The notes under the pieces: generated by a model | The model's database searches: none | What the model saw: the letters and a program-made list of their open reading frames with translations, nothing else | What the model was told of the DNA's origin: nothing | Source of the DNA: an uncultured Erysipelotrichaceae bacterium | GTDB taxonomy: Bacteria > Bacillota_I > Bacilli_A > RF39 > UBA660 | Reading direction: 5' to 3' | NCBI GenBank assembly: GCA_902780585.1 | Contig: CACZGA010000006.1 | Coordinates: 1-42,480, forward strand | Length of the DNA stretch: 42,480 bases | Translations under genes and position numbers: made by a program | Shown: positions 16,053 through 23,429 of the stretch, piece by piece | Numbering within the stretch: position 1 is the first letter of the stretch | Layout of the letters: every line of letters begins with the position of its first letter

Positions 16053-17360
16053 ATGTTTGAAAGTTTAGGCGATAGATTACAAAATGCTATTCATAAAATA
16101 AAGGGATATGGAAAAATTACAGAAGATAATATCTCTGATATGATGAGAGAAATTAGGTTAGCTTTATTAGAGGCTGATGTTAACTATACAGTAGTAAAAG
16201 AATTTACAAATACCGTAAAAGAAAAAGCTTTAGGTGAAGAAGTTGTATCTAGTATTAATCCCGGTGATTTATTTGTTAAGATTGTTAAAGATGAATTAAC
16301 TGAATTGTTAGGAGGAGAAAGTGAACCTTTAAATTTAAAGGGAAATCCTGCTACTCTTATGTTGGTTGGTTTACAGGGTTCTGGTAAAACAACTACTATT
16401 GGTAAACTTGGTAATTATTTACGTAAGAAACATAGTAAGAAGCCATTACTTGTTGCTTGTGATGTTTATAGACCAGCTGCTATTGATCAATTAAAACAGC
16501 TTGGAAAACAATTAAATATAGAAGTATATGAAGAAGGGAAGAAAGACCCTGTTGAAATATCTAAGAATGCTATTAATTATGCTAAAGAAAACGGATATGA
16601 TTATGTATTAATAGATACTGCTGGTAGACTTCATATAGATGAAGAATTAATGGAAGAACTACAAAATATTCAAAGTACTATACAACCAGATGAAACTTTA
16701 CTTGTAATTGATTCTATGATGGGTCAAGATGCTATTAATGTTATTACTGGGTTTCATGATCAATTACCTTTAACAGGTGTTATTTTAACAAAACTTGATG
16801 GTGATACTAGAGGTGGAGTAGCTTTATCTGTACGTCATTTAACACATGTACCTATTAAGTTTATAGGTGTAAGTGAAAAATTAGATGGTTTAGATTCTTT
16901 TGATCCAGAACGTATGGCGGGAAGAATCTTAGGTATGGGAGATATAGTTTCTTTAGTTGAAAAGGCTACAGAATCTATTGATGAAAAAGAAGCAGAAAAG
17001 ACAGCTAAGAGAATGCAAGAGGGTAAGTTTGATTTAGAAGACTTTTTGTCTACAATGAAACAAATGAAAAAGCTTGGACCTTTAGAAAATTTATTGAAAT
17101 TAATTCCAGGAGCTAAGAAGATGGGTCTTACTAATGTAAAGATAGATCCTAAACAAATGGCTCATATTGAAGCAATTGTTTTATCTATGACACCTAAGGA
17201 GAGAAGACACCCTGAAATTATTAAGGCTAGTAGAAAAACTAGAATTGCTAAGGGTTCTGGGACTTCTGTTCAAGAAGTAAATCGCTTGTTGCAACAATTT
17301 GATGAAATGAAAAAGATGATGAAACAGTTTTCTAACGGAAATATGAAATTACCTTTTTAA
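16053..17360 (+). CDS. ffh: Signal recognition particle protein Ffh (SRP54)
   Basis: This GTPase subunit of SRP binds signal peptides and 4.5S/6S RNA and docks with FtsY. The NG domain has GLQGSGKTTTIGKL (about 105), DTAGRLHID and TKLDGDTRGG; the Met-rich M domain (from about 300) has MKQMKKLGPLENLLKLIPG and the RNA-binding helix GSGTSVQEVNRLLQQF. The start is ATG 16053, with AGGTGAT 4 nt upstream, rather than GTG/ATG codons at 16044-16047 that fall on the ribosome site. 435 aa, normal length. rpsP, usually next in Bacillus, is absent here. Confidence 0.97.
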   Translation: MFESLGDRLQNAIHKIKGYGKITEDNISDMMREIRLALLEADVNYTVVKEFTNTVKEKALGEEVVSSINPGDLFVKIVKDELTELLGGESEPLNLKGNPATLMLVGLQGSGKTTTIGKLGNYLRKKHSKKPLLVACDVYRPAAIDQLKQLGKQLNIEVYEEGKKDPVEISKNAINYAKENGYDYVLIDTAGRLHIDEELMEELQNIQSTIQPDETLLVIDSMMGQDAINVITGFHDQLPLTGVILTKLDGDTRGGVALSVRHLTHVPIKFIGVSEKLDGLDSFDPERMAGRILGMGDIVSLVEKATESIDEKEAEKTAKRMQEGKFDLEDFLSTMKQMKKLGPLENLLKLIPGAKKMGLTNVKIDPKQMAHIEAIVLSMTPKERRHPEIIKASRKTRIAKGSGTSVQEVNRLLQQFDEMKKMMKQFSNGNMKLPF

Positions 17361-17386
17361 AGATATCTTTGATATCTTTTTTTTTT
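17358..17386 (+). terminator. Terminator after ffh
   Basis: AAAGATATC/GATATCTTT hairpin with TTT loop followed by a T run; it overlaps the ffh stop codon. Confidence 0.85.
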
Positions 17387-17432
17387 ACAATTTTTGATTG
17401 TAAATATTTTATGTATACTTTTGTCAATTTAC

Positions 17433-17461
17433 TTGATATTTTACATATAGTCAGTTATTCT
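17433..17461 (+). promoter_or_regulatory. Probable promoter of rpoZ
   Basis: TTGATA (17433-17438) and TATTCT (17456-17461) with a 17-nt spacer, 22 nt before the GTG start. Confidence 0.55.
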
Positions 17462-17482
17462 AATAATAGGGAGTGTGATATT

Positions 17483-17689
17483 GTGATTTATCCATCAATA
17501 GACAAGCTGTTGAACATTGTTGATTCTAAGTATGAATTAGTTCATATAGCAGCTCGTAGAAGCAAGCAAATTGCTAAAGAAGGATATTTACAAATGCCTG
17601 AATCCGAGTACAAGAGCAAAAAGAATATAGGAAGGGCCCTTGAGGAGGTTGCAGAAGGCCTAATCGAGGTGAAAAAAAGAGATGAGTAA
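17483..17689 (+). CDS. rpoZ: RNA polymerase omega subunit
   Basis: This 68-aa omega subunit stabilises beta' in RNA polymerase. The family signature is clear: IDKLLNIVDSKYELVHIAARRSKQI followed, after a short gap, by NIGRALEEVAEGLIEV. The start is taken as GTG 17483 (M-I-Y-P-S), which has GGGAG upstream and gives the usual omega N terminus; the open frame back to 17369 crosses the ffh terminator and the promoter. In Bacillus rpoZ follows gmk; here gmk is not adjacent and rpoZ stands alone between ffh and recX. Confidence 0.93.
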   Translation: MIYPSIDKLLNIVDSKYELVHIAARRSKQIAKEGYLQMPESEYKSKKNIGRALEEVAEGLIEVKKRDE

Positions 17690-17700
17690 TCTCTTTTTTT
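17672..17700 (+). terminator. Terminator overlapping the rpoZ stop codon
   Basis: A7-GAGAT pairs with ATCTC-T7; the last rpoZ codons form the 5' arm. Confidence 0.85.
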
Positions 17701-17715
17701 GTTTATAAAAACGGG

Positions 17716-17744
17716 TTGACAATCAAACTAATGTATTATATATA
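17716..17744 (+). promoter_or_regulatory. Sigma-A promoter of recX
   Basis: Perfect TTGACA (17716-17721) and TATATA (17739-17744), 17-nt spacer, 20 nt before the recX ATG. Confidence 0.75.
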
Positions 17745-17763
17745 TGAGTTAGGGGATGATACT

Positions 17764-18507
17764 ATGAAGATAGTTAAATATAAAAAGAGTACTAAAGGAA
17801 GATATAAAGTAATTACAGATGATGGTAGAGAACTATTACTATATGAAGAGGTTATTTTAAAGTATGATCTATTAATTAAGAAAGAAATAGATGATAATGT
17901 ATTAGTGGAGATGGATCAGTATAATCAAGAATGGGATGTTTATTATACGGCTTTAAATATGATTCGTAATAGAATTAGAAGTTCTTATGAATTAAAGGAA
18001 CTGTTACTTAGAAAAGAATATCCAGAAGATCTTGTTTTAAAAGCTATTAGCAAATTAGAAGAACAGGGGTATCTTAATGATTTAGGGTATGCGAAAAGTT
18101 ATGTTGCTCATTATATTAATAGTAATAGAGGGCCTTTTAAAATAGCAAAAGAATTACGGGAAAAACATATTACGGAAGATAATATTTCTTTAGCTTTAAC
18201 TGCTTATTCAGATGAAGAGCAAGTTATAAAAATAAAAAAGGCTATAGAAAAGGGAATTAAAACTAATCATAGTAAGGGTGGAGTTGTATTAAAACAAAAA
18301 ATATATCAAGAATTAAAACTAGCTGGTTATGATATTTCTTTAATAAATCAGGTTATTAGTTCTTATTCATTTCCTGTTGATGAAAAGTTAGCTAGGAAAG
18401 AATATGATAAATTATATCGTAGTCTTAGTCGCAAATATAAGGGAGAAGAATTAGAAAGAAAAATACAGGAAAAATTATTTGCAAAGGGATTGAAGTATGA
18501 TAAATAG
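17764..18507 (+). CDS. recX: RecA regulator RecX
   Basis: This 247-aa cytoplasmic modulator binds RecA filaments and limits recombinase activity. RecX is built of three-helix repeats, seen here as YYTALNMIRNRIRSSYELKE, LEEQGYLNDLGYAKSYV and later KIYQELKLAGYDISLINQV and LYRSLSRKYKGEE. The N-terminal beta segment (KIVKYKKSTKGRYKVI) matches the longer Bacillus RecX type. The start is ATG 17764 with AGGGGATGAT upstream; the in-frame ATG at 17716 coincides with the -35 box. recX is 12 kb from recA. No LexA-like site is obvious at its promoter. Confidence 0.9.
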   Translation: MKIVKYKKSTKGRYKVITDDGRELLLYEEVILKYDLLIKKEIDDNVLVEMDQYNQEWDVYYTALNMIRNRIRSSYELKELLLRKEYPEDLVLKAISKLEEQGYLNDLGYAKSYVAHYINSNRGPFKIAKELREKHITEDNISLALTAYSDEEQVIKIKKAIEKGIKTNHSKGGVVLKQKIYQELKLAGYDISLINQVISSYSFPVDEKLARKEYDKLYRSLSRKYKGEELERKIQEKLFAKGLKYDK

Positions 18508-18519
18508 TTTTGTTATAAT
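18490..18519 (+). promoter_or_regulatory. Promoter of the gene at 18543
   Basis: TTGAAG (18490-18495), 18-nt spacer, TATAAT (18514-18519) with an upstream TGT extension. It overlaps the end of recX. Confidence 0.7.
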
Positions 18520-18542
18520 GAGTTAGAATAGGAGTTGAGTTT

Positions 18543-19556
18543 GTGAAGAAAAAGATAATTTATTTTATTATGTTGTTGTGTTTTTTTACTTTTAAGAATG
18601 TTTATGCTGAAGATATTGATATTACTGATATGGAATTAACTGATAAGTCTGCTACGGCAGTAGAAAAAACTCCCGCAACTTTTGAGGGATTAAATACTTA
18701 TTTTGATATCCAGTTTGCTAATGTTGATGATTATATTGAGTATACTGTAACGCTTAAGAATAATTCTGCTACTGATTATGTTATAGATGAAGGAAATCAG
18801 TTTGATAATGGTGGAAATGTTCGATATAGTTTTGAATTAGACGGTGATGATGATGTAATACTAGCAGGGGCAACAAGGACAGGACGTTTAGTAGTAGCCT
18901 ATATTAAAAAGGTAGATACTGATAGTTTTGTGGATGGGGTTTATACAACATCTAGTTCATTGCAATTGTTATTATCTAGTAATACTAAAGATGCTAATAT
19001 AACTAATCCTAAAACTTGTCGTAATCTTGCTATTTTAATGGTAGTTCTTATTGTTGCTGTAGTGGCAGTACTTACTTTGAAGAAGAAATCAAAGATATTA
19101 AGTTTATTGTTAGTAGCTTTATTAGCTTATCCTATATATGTAGTTTGTGCTTATGAAAAATTATATATTATGGTTAATCCAAAGATTGAAATTTTGGTTC
19201 CAATTAGAGAAATATGTGTGGCAGAGGAATATGATGAGGAAACAAATAAATTTGAAGAGATACAATATTTTGAGTATCAAGAGGGTATGACATGGGATAG
19301 TTATGCTAATAGTGAAGAATATTTTAATGAATGGTTCTTATGGTATGGTTTTGACCCAGGCCTTGGCGAAGATCGTAATTTCTTGGATTATCCAAATAAA
19401 TTTGTAGACACAGTTAAAGGTGGGCATGAAGAATTAGTGTTTGATGGGCATAATGATAAATATAATTCTAGTATTCCTTCTGGAAAAATAAGACCAAAAG
19501 AAGAAGGGTGCTACGTATATAATATTTATGTTGTAAGTGATGGGAATTCAGAATAA
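18543..19556 (+). CDS. Secreted/membrane protein with Ig-like ectodomain
   Basis: This 337-aa protein of unknown function starts at GTG with AGGAGTTGAG upstream. A signal peptide (1-22, ending VYA-ED) is followed by an acidic beta-rich ectodomain (to about 155). Two membrane helices (about 161-179 and 185-204) flank a short basic loop, so the acidic second half (205-337, with a CVAEEYDEE stretch and two further aromatic segments) also lies outside. The first ectodomain strand pattern, DYIEYTVTLKNNSATDYVID, resembles the post-cassette part of the surface protein at 39.9 kb (DYYEFNIDVVNAGT), suggesting a shared Ig-like fold. No enzyme motif was found. Confidence 0.8.
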   Translation: MKKKIIYFIMLLCFFTFKNVYAEDIDITDMELTDKSATAVEKTPATFEGLNTYFDIQFANVDDYIEYTVTLKNNSATDYVIDEGNQFDNGGNVRYSFELDGDDDVILAGATRTGRLVVAYIKKVDTDSFVDGVYTTSSSLQLLLSSNTKDANITNPKTCRNLAILMVVLIVAVVAVLTLKKKSKILSLLLVALLAYPIYVVCAYEKLYIMVNPKIEILVPIREICVAEEYDEETNKFEEIQYFEYQEGMTWDSYANSEEYFNEWFLWYGFDPGLGEDRNFLDYPNKFVDTVKGGHEELVFDGHNDKYNSSIPSGKIRPKEEGCYVYNIYVVSDGNSE

Positions 19557-19591
19557 TAAAAAATGGTTAATTTGGATTAACCATTTTTTTC
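19557..19591. terminator. Bidirectional terminator
   Basis: AATGGTTAA and TTAACCATT form a hairpin flanked by A and T runs, between convergent genes; it overlaps the last codons of the minus-strand gene. Confidence 0.85.
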
Positions 19592-21408
19592 TTTTTACTT
19601 GGATTTTTCGGATTATATGTTGGGTTATCTAGGCCATATAGTTGTTCAAATATGTCTTGATTAATTAAATTGATGGAGCTTTGTTGTCTTTCGTTTGGTC
19701 TAGTAGAATCAGCTATATCATTTATTGCTAGGTATACTTCTTGAGGAGCTGATAATATACCTGATTCTTTTAATGCTTGAACAGCTAATTTGTATGAGTG
19801 GTTTGTGTAACAATCTTTTTTAAATGAAACGGCACACAAAGGAGTTGTTTCCCCATATGGTTCATAATATTTGGTAATTGTTATACCTTCTTGGGTACTT
19901 CTAATACTAAGATTCTTTAAGTTGGGTTTATATCTTGATTTTAAATAAGCCTCTGCGAGATCTACTGTTATGGCAAAATCTTCAAGAGCTTTTTTATTAT
20001 TTCTATATTCAGTTTCACTTTCTTCGGCTGATTTTAGTTCTATTCCATGAGCTGATGGGGTGTTCAAATCTTTTATTGTTGGCATGCCTAACTCTTTTAA
20101 GGCGTTATTATAAATATGTGTGGCAGCCCCAAGAACGGCATTAGCTCTTGAAAAACTATGTGCATTATTGGTAATTTTATTAGGTTTGAAAGGTGTATTA
20201 AATTCCACTTCGTGAATTTCGGTATCTTTAGCAAGCTCTCCACCAAAGCGATACCTTATTATTATAGCATTTGGATTAGGATGGTATGGAATTTCGTATG
20301 TTACAAATAAAGTAAGTTGTCTACCAGTATCTTTACATTGTTCTGTACTTCCTTTGGCCATAGTTAATAGTTCTTTAGAATTAAGCTGTTTGGCAATGAT
20401 AATATCAAAATCCCCAAGTTTTGATTTTACTATTCCTTTGAAAAAGTTATTATCTTCTTCTTTCGTAACATTAATTCCTGTTGTAGCAGTATTCAATTCA
20501 GAACATCCAAAGATAGCATAGCATACCTTTAAATCTTTTTTCTTGGTTGGTAGTGGTATTTTTATAGGATTAGTGTAATTTGGTATTCTATAGAATTTTC
20601 TAGGTTTAGTGGGAACGTTTGAAAAAACTTCTAGGATTGAAGCAAGTAATTCTTGATATGATTTTCCACTAACCTTGTGTGTATATCCATGATAGGCGTC
20701 AGTTATATCTGATTGGAAACTGATGATTCCATCGCTCGAGTTATCTACTTCTAAGGTTGCTACTATCGTATTCTGGTCACGAGCCTGTCTTCTTATCTTT
20801 TCATCTAAGGGATAAGCTCTATAAAAAGCATCTGTATTTGGTCTTTCATTTTGATTACCTAAAATAATTATATGGTGTTGGGTAAGATACCATGGGTATT
20901 TTTCAAAAAAATTATTTGCTCTTGAATATGATTTTAGCCAATTTATGTTTCTAAAACCGTATTCTAAAAGAACTTTGTAATCTTCCTCTCTATCTGAGAT
21001 TAATAATATATTTGCTTGATTAAGAGCTTTTATTGTACCTGCTTTTAGTAGTTCTTCTTGGTATGTTTTATATTTTTCTTTATTGAAAGATTGAAAGAAA
21101 TTATTAACTCTATTTCCAGCTAAAGTTTGAAAGTATTCTCTTATTGTTTGTTCTTTTCCATCGACATTGATTATGGAGTTTAGGGAGTAGTCTTTTTTAA
21201 ATTTCCAACAGCCATTACCATAATCATATTCAATATATTTACCAGGAGTGTATAAGGTTATATATTCATATGAGCCAGTTAATTGGGCATTGGTCTCTTT
21301 TTGAAAGTATTCTACTAAACTCCAAAAACCAATATTATTTATAGGTGTGGGTATTGTAGTAAATAAGCCGGGGATAAGTTGATGTATAGGTACAGTTTCT
21401 TTGTTCAT
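19567..21408 (-). CDS. Hypothetical 613-aa protein, no recognised family
   Basis: I do not recognise this protein. It has no signal peptide or membrane segment and is well expressed-looking, with its own perfect promoter and AAAGGAAGTG site. Residues about 125-180 look like a receiver-type Rossmann unit: a strand ANILLISD followed by REEDYKVLLEYGFRNINW, then HHIIILGNQNERPN. The rest is mixed alpha/beta with a C-terminal basic KKKK segment. Neighbours (secreted protein, PrsA) give no firm hint. It could be a metabolic or sensory protein specific to this lineage. Confidence 0.75.
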   Translation of the reverse strand: MNKETVPIHQLIPGLFTTIPTPINNIGFWSLVEYFQKETNAQLTGSYEYITLYTPGKYIEYDYGNGCWKFKKDYSLNSIINVDGKEQTIREYFQTLAGNRVNNFFQSFNKEKYKTYQEELLKAGTIKALNQANILLISDREEDYKVLLEYGFRNINWLKSYSRANNFFEKYPWYLTQHHIIILGNQNERPNTDAFYRAYPLDEKIRRQARDQNTIVATLEVDNSSDGIISFQSDITDAYHGYTHKVSGKSYQELLASILEVFSNVPTKPRKFYRIPNYTNPIKIPLPTKKKDLKVCYAIFGCSELNTATTGINVTKEEDNNFFKGIVKSKLGDFDIIIAKQLNSKELLTMAKGSTEQCKDTGRQLTLFVTYEIPYHPNPNAIIIRYRFGGELAKDTEIHEVEFNTPFKPNKITNNAHSFSRANAVLGAATHIYNNALKELGMPTIKDLNTPSAHGIELKSAEESETEYRNNKKALEDFAITVDLAEAYLKSRYKPNLKNLSIRSTQEGITITKYYEPYGETTPLCAVSFKKDCYTNHSYKLAVQALKESGILSAPQEVYLAINDIADSTRPNERQQSSINLINQDIFEQLYGLDNPTYNPKNPSKKKKMVNPN

Positions 21409-21431
21409 TTTTTCACTTCCTTTAGTTGATT

Positions 21432-21460
21432 ATTATAATATATTTAATATTATGTTTCAA
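21432..21460 (-). promoter_or_regulatory. Sigma-A promoter of the 613-aa gene
   Basis: On the minus strand TTGAAA (21460-21455), 17-nt spacer, TATAAT (21437-21432); start codon 23 nt further. Confidence 0.85.
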
Positions 21461-21488
21461 ATAAAAAGTTCATATAAGTATGAACTTT
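21461..21488 (-). terminator. Terminator after the PrsA-like gene
   Basis: On the minus strand AAAGTTCATA pairs with TATGAACTTT around a 4-nt loop and runs into TTTAT, just past the stop codon. Confidence 0.8.
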
Positions 21489-21497
21489 AATTATTGA

Positions 21498-22496
21498 TTA
21501 TTGATTATTTTTAGCATTTTCAATTAGGTTATTCATGTAATCGTCATATGCTTTTTTTAAGACATCGTCATTCCATGATATTTTATTCTTTTCACGATAT
21601 CCTATTAATGCTTCATAATATATAGCACTATCGTTGTTTAATTTTTGATTAGCTAATTTTTCTTTGATGTCATCTTTCTTATCATCTAGACTTGGTTTTT
21701 CTTTTTCATCTGTTTTTAATATAATATGATAACCATATTCTGTTTTAATTGGTTCTTTAGTATATTCATCTTTCTTTAATTCTTTTAGTGCGTTACTAAA
21801 TTTTTCAGTCATTGTATCTAATTCAAAGTATCCTAAGTCTCCACCATTAGAAGCTGTTGCTTCATCTTTAGAATATTTTTTAGCAAGTGATTTAAATGAT
21901 TTGCCTTCTTCTAAACTTTTAATTACTTTTTTAGCTGTTTCTAGAGCTTTTTTATCAGCTTCTTCTTTTTCTTCTTCAGTAGCATCTTCTTTAGCATCTA
22001 CTGTTATTAAGATGTGGCTTGCTTTTACTTCACCATATACACTTTCTTCATAGTATTTTTTTATTTCATCATCTTTTAAATTATCTTTTAGATAATCTAC
22101 TACAGCTAGTTTTCTTTTATATTCTAGACTTAGTTTTTCTTTTAATTCATCTTCGCTTTCAACACCAAAATATTGTCTTAGCATTTGTTTATATGTATCT
22201 TCATTATCGCCTGCATATGATTTAATTTGGTCTATTTGATTTTTAATACTTTTTGTTTCTTCATCGTCTGTTTTATAAGTCTTTTCTAATAAACTTTTAT
22301 CAATCATATCTATTAGAACAGATATATTCTCTTTCTTTATTTTTTCATAATACTCTGTGGCAGTAAACTTATTTTTTGATACAGAGACTGCTACCTTAGA
22401 ACCATTCTTTACTTCTATTTCTTTTCCACAACCAGTTAATACTAGTGTGATTAGAAGTACGGATATTAATCCAATTATTTTATTATTTCTTTTCAT
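21498..22496 (-). CDS. prsA: PrsA-like lipoprotein, parvulin-type peptidyl-prolyl isomerase
   Basis: This 332-aa extracytoplasmic foldase helps secreted proteins and penicillin-binding proteins fold at the membrane-wall interface. A lipoprotein signal (KIIGLISVLLITLVLTGC, lipobox LTGC) anchors it. The middle holds a PpiC/parvulin domain: VKASHILITVD, then SKDEATASNGGDLGYFE and TEYGYHIILKTDE, with helical N and C parts. The start at ATG 22496 has GGGAGG upstream; a longer frame to 22529 lies in the promoter. The wealth of secreted proteins in this window fits a need for it. Confidence 0.92.
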   Translation of the reverse strand: MKRNNKIIGLISVLLITLVLTGCGKEIEVKNGSKVAVSVSKNKFTATEYYEKIKKENISVLIDMIDKSLLEKTYKTDDEETKSIKNQIDQIKSYAGDNEDTYKQMLRQYFGVESEDELKEKLSLEYKRKLAVVDYLKDNLKDDEIKKYYEESVYGEVKASHILITVDAKEDATEEEKEEADKKALETAKKVIKSLEEGKSFKSLAKKYSKDEATASNGGDLGYFELDTMTEKFSNALKELKKDEYTKEPIKTEYGYHIILKTDEKEKPSLDDKKDDIKEKLANQKLNNDSAIYYEALIGYREKNKISWNDDVLKKAYDDYMNNLIENAKNNQ

Positions 22497-22519
22497 ATTT
22501 TCCTCCCGTTTCAAATAAA

Positions 22520-22548
22520 ATAATAACAAAAAATCTCTTTTCTTGCAA
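22520..22548 (-). promoter_or_regulatory. Sigma-A promoter of the PrsA-like gene
   Basis: On the minus strand TTGCAA (22548-22543), 17-nt spacer, TATTAT (22525-22520). It starts 5 nt beyond the upstream gene's stop. Confidence 0.7.
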
Positions 22549-22552
22549 TAAA

Positions 22553-23302
22553 TTAGTTTTTATATACATATGTTATTTTGTTTGTTTTTAATAAGATTGA
22601 GTTATTATCATTTAATATATCATTTATTATTTCTATTTTTGAGGGATTGTTTATAAAGTCTGTTGTTAGATTATTTATTTCAATAGACTCAGTTATTTCA
22701 TTATCATTATTAATTATTATAGTAAAACTTTTAGGGGTTATATTACTATTGGTATATTTAGTAATACATTGTTCTATTTGTTTTTCTATTTCTACTGGAT
22801 CCCATTCTTTTATAAATAATTCTTCTTTTATAATATAAAATTTTAATTCTAATAAATTATCTTCATTTAGTATTCTTTCTCTAACAGCATCTGTGTATTG
22901 GTCTAGAGTAGTGGGTATTTCTACTGTTACTTTGGTATTTACTATACTTTTAATACTTTTTTCTAAATCTTTTTTTAGATTAGATAAGAAGCTTTTTCCT
23001 TCTATATAATCATTTTGATAAGAGTCTGTAATTCCTGTTTTGGTATAATATATAAAGAAGTATCTCTTATTATTTTCTTTAGAAGATACTTTCATGGTGT
23101 ACTTATTATTTTTATATGATACATCTCCTAATTTAAAGTCATCATTATTATATTTATCTTCAATATATGACGCTATTTTCTTAGTAGCTTTAGGTATTAG
23201 AATAGTGTCTTTTTTTTCAGACATGATTATTATAGTAAAAATAATTATTATAAAAAAGAAAAAGATATTTCGTGCGAAAAGTAATTTTTTTTGTTTTTTC
23301 AT
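22553..23302 (-). CDS. Membrane-anchored hypothetical protein
   Basis: This 249-aa protein has a basic start, one membrane helix (about 12-28, FFFFIIIIFTIIIM), and an extracytoplasmic Lys/Asn/Ile-rich body without Cys motifs beyond one Cys. Alternating hydrophobic strands suggest an alpha/beta fold with internally similar halves (KYNNDDFKLGDVSYKNNKY and ITPKSFTIIINNDNEITES). The start has AGGTGATAAA upstream and a TATAAT (23318-23313) before that. It precedes prsA by only 56 nt on the same strand. Function unknown. Confidence 0.8.
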   Translation of the reverse strand: MKKQKKLLFARNIFFFFIIIIFTIIIMSEKKDTILIPKATKKIASYIEDKYNNDDFKLGDVSYKNNKYTMKVSSKENNKRYFFIYYTKTGITDSYQNDYIEGKSFLSNLKKDLEKSIKSIVNTKVTVEIPTTLDQYTDAVRERILNEDNLLELKFYIIKEELFIKEWDPVEIEKQIEQCITKYTNSNITPKSFTIIINNDNEITESIEINNLTTDFINNPSKIEIINDILNDNNSILLKTNKITYVYKN

Positions 23303-23312
23303 TTTATCACCT

Positions 23313-23318
23313 ATTATA
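23313..23318 (-). promoter_or_regulatory. -10 box of the gene at 22553-23302
   Basis: Perfect TATAAT on the minus strand, 10 nt before the start codon's upstream flank; the -35 (TAAAAC) is weak. Confidence 0.5.
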
Positions 23319-23365
23319 TTGTATCTTATCTTATAGTTTTATGCAATTTGTTGTTGTTTTGTGGT

Positions 23366-23394
23366 TTGAATTGTGGTAGACTTAATTATAGATT
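23366..23394 (+). promoter_or_regulatory. Probable promoter of the gene at 23430
   Basis: TTGAAT (23366-23371), 17-nt spacer, TAGATT (23389-23394). Confidence 0.5.
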
Positions 23395-23429
23395 AGAATA
23401 GAATAAGAAGAATATTGGGTGGTGTGTTT

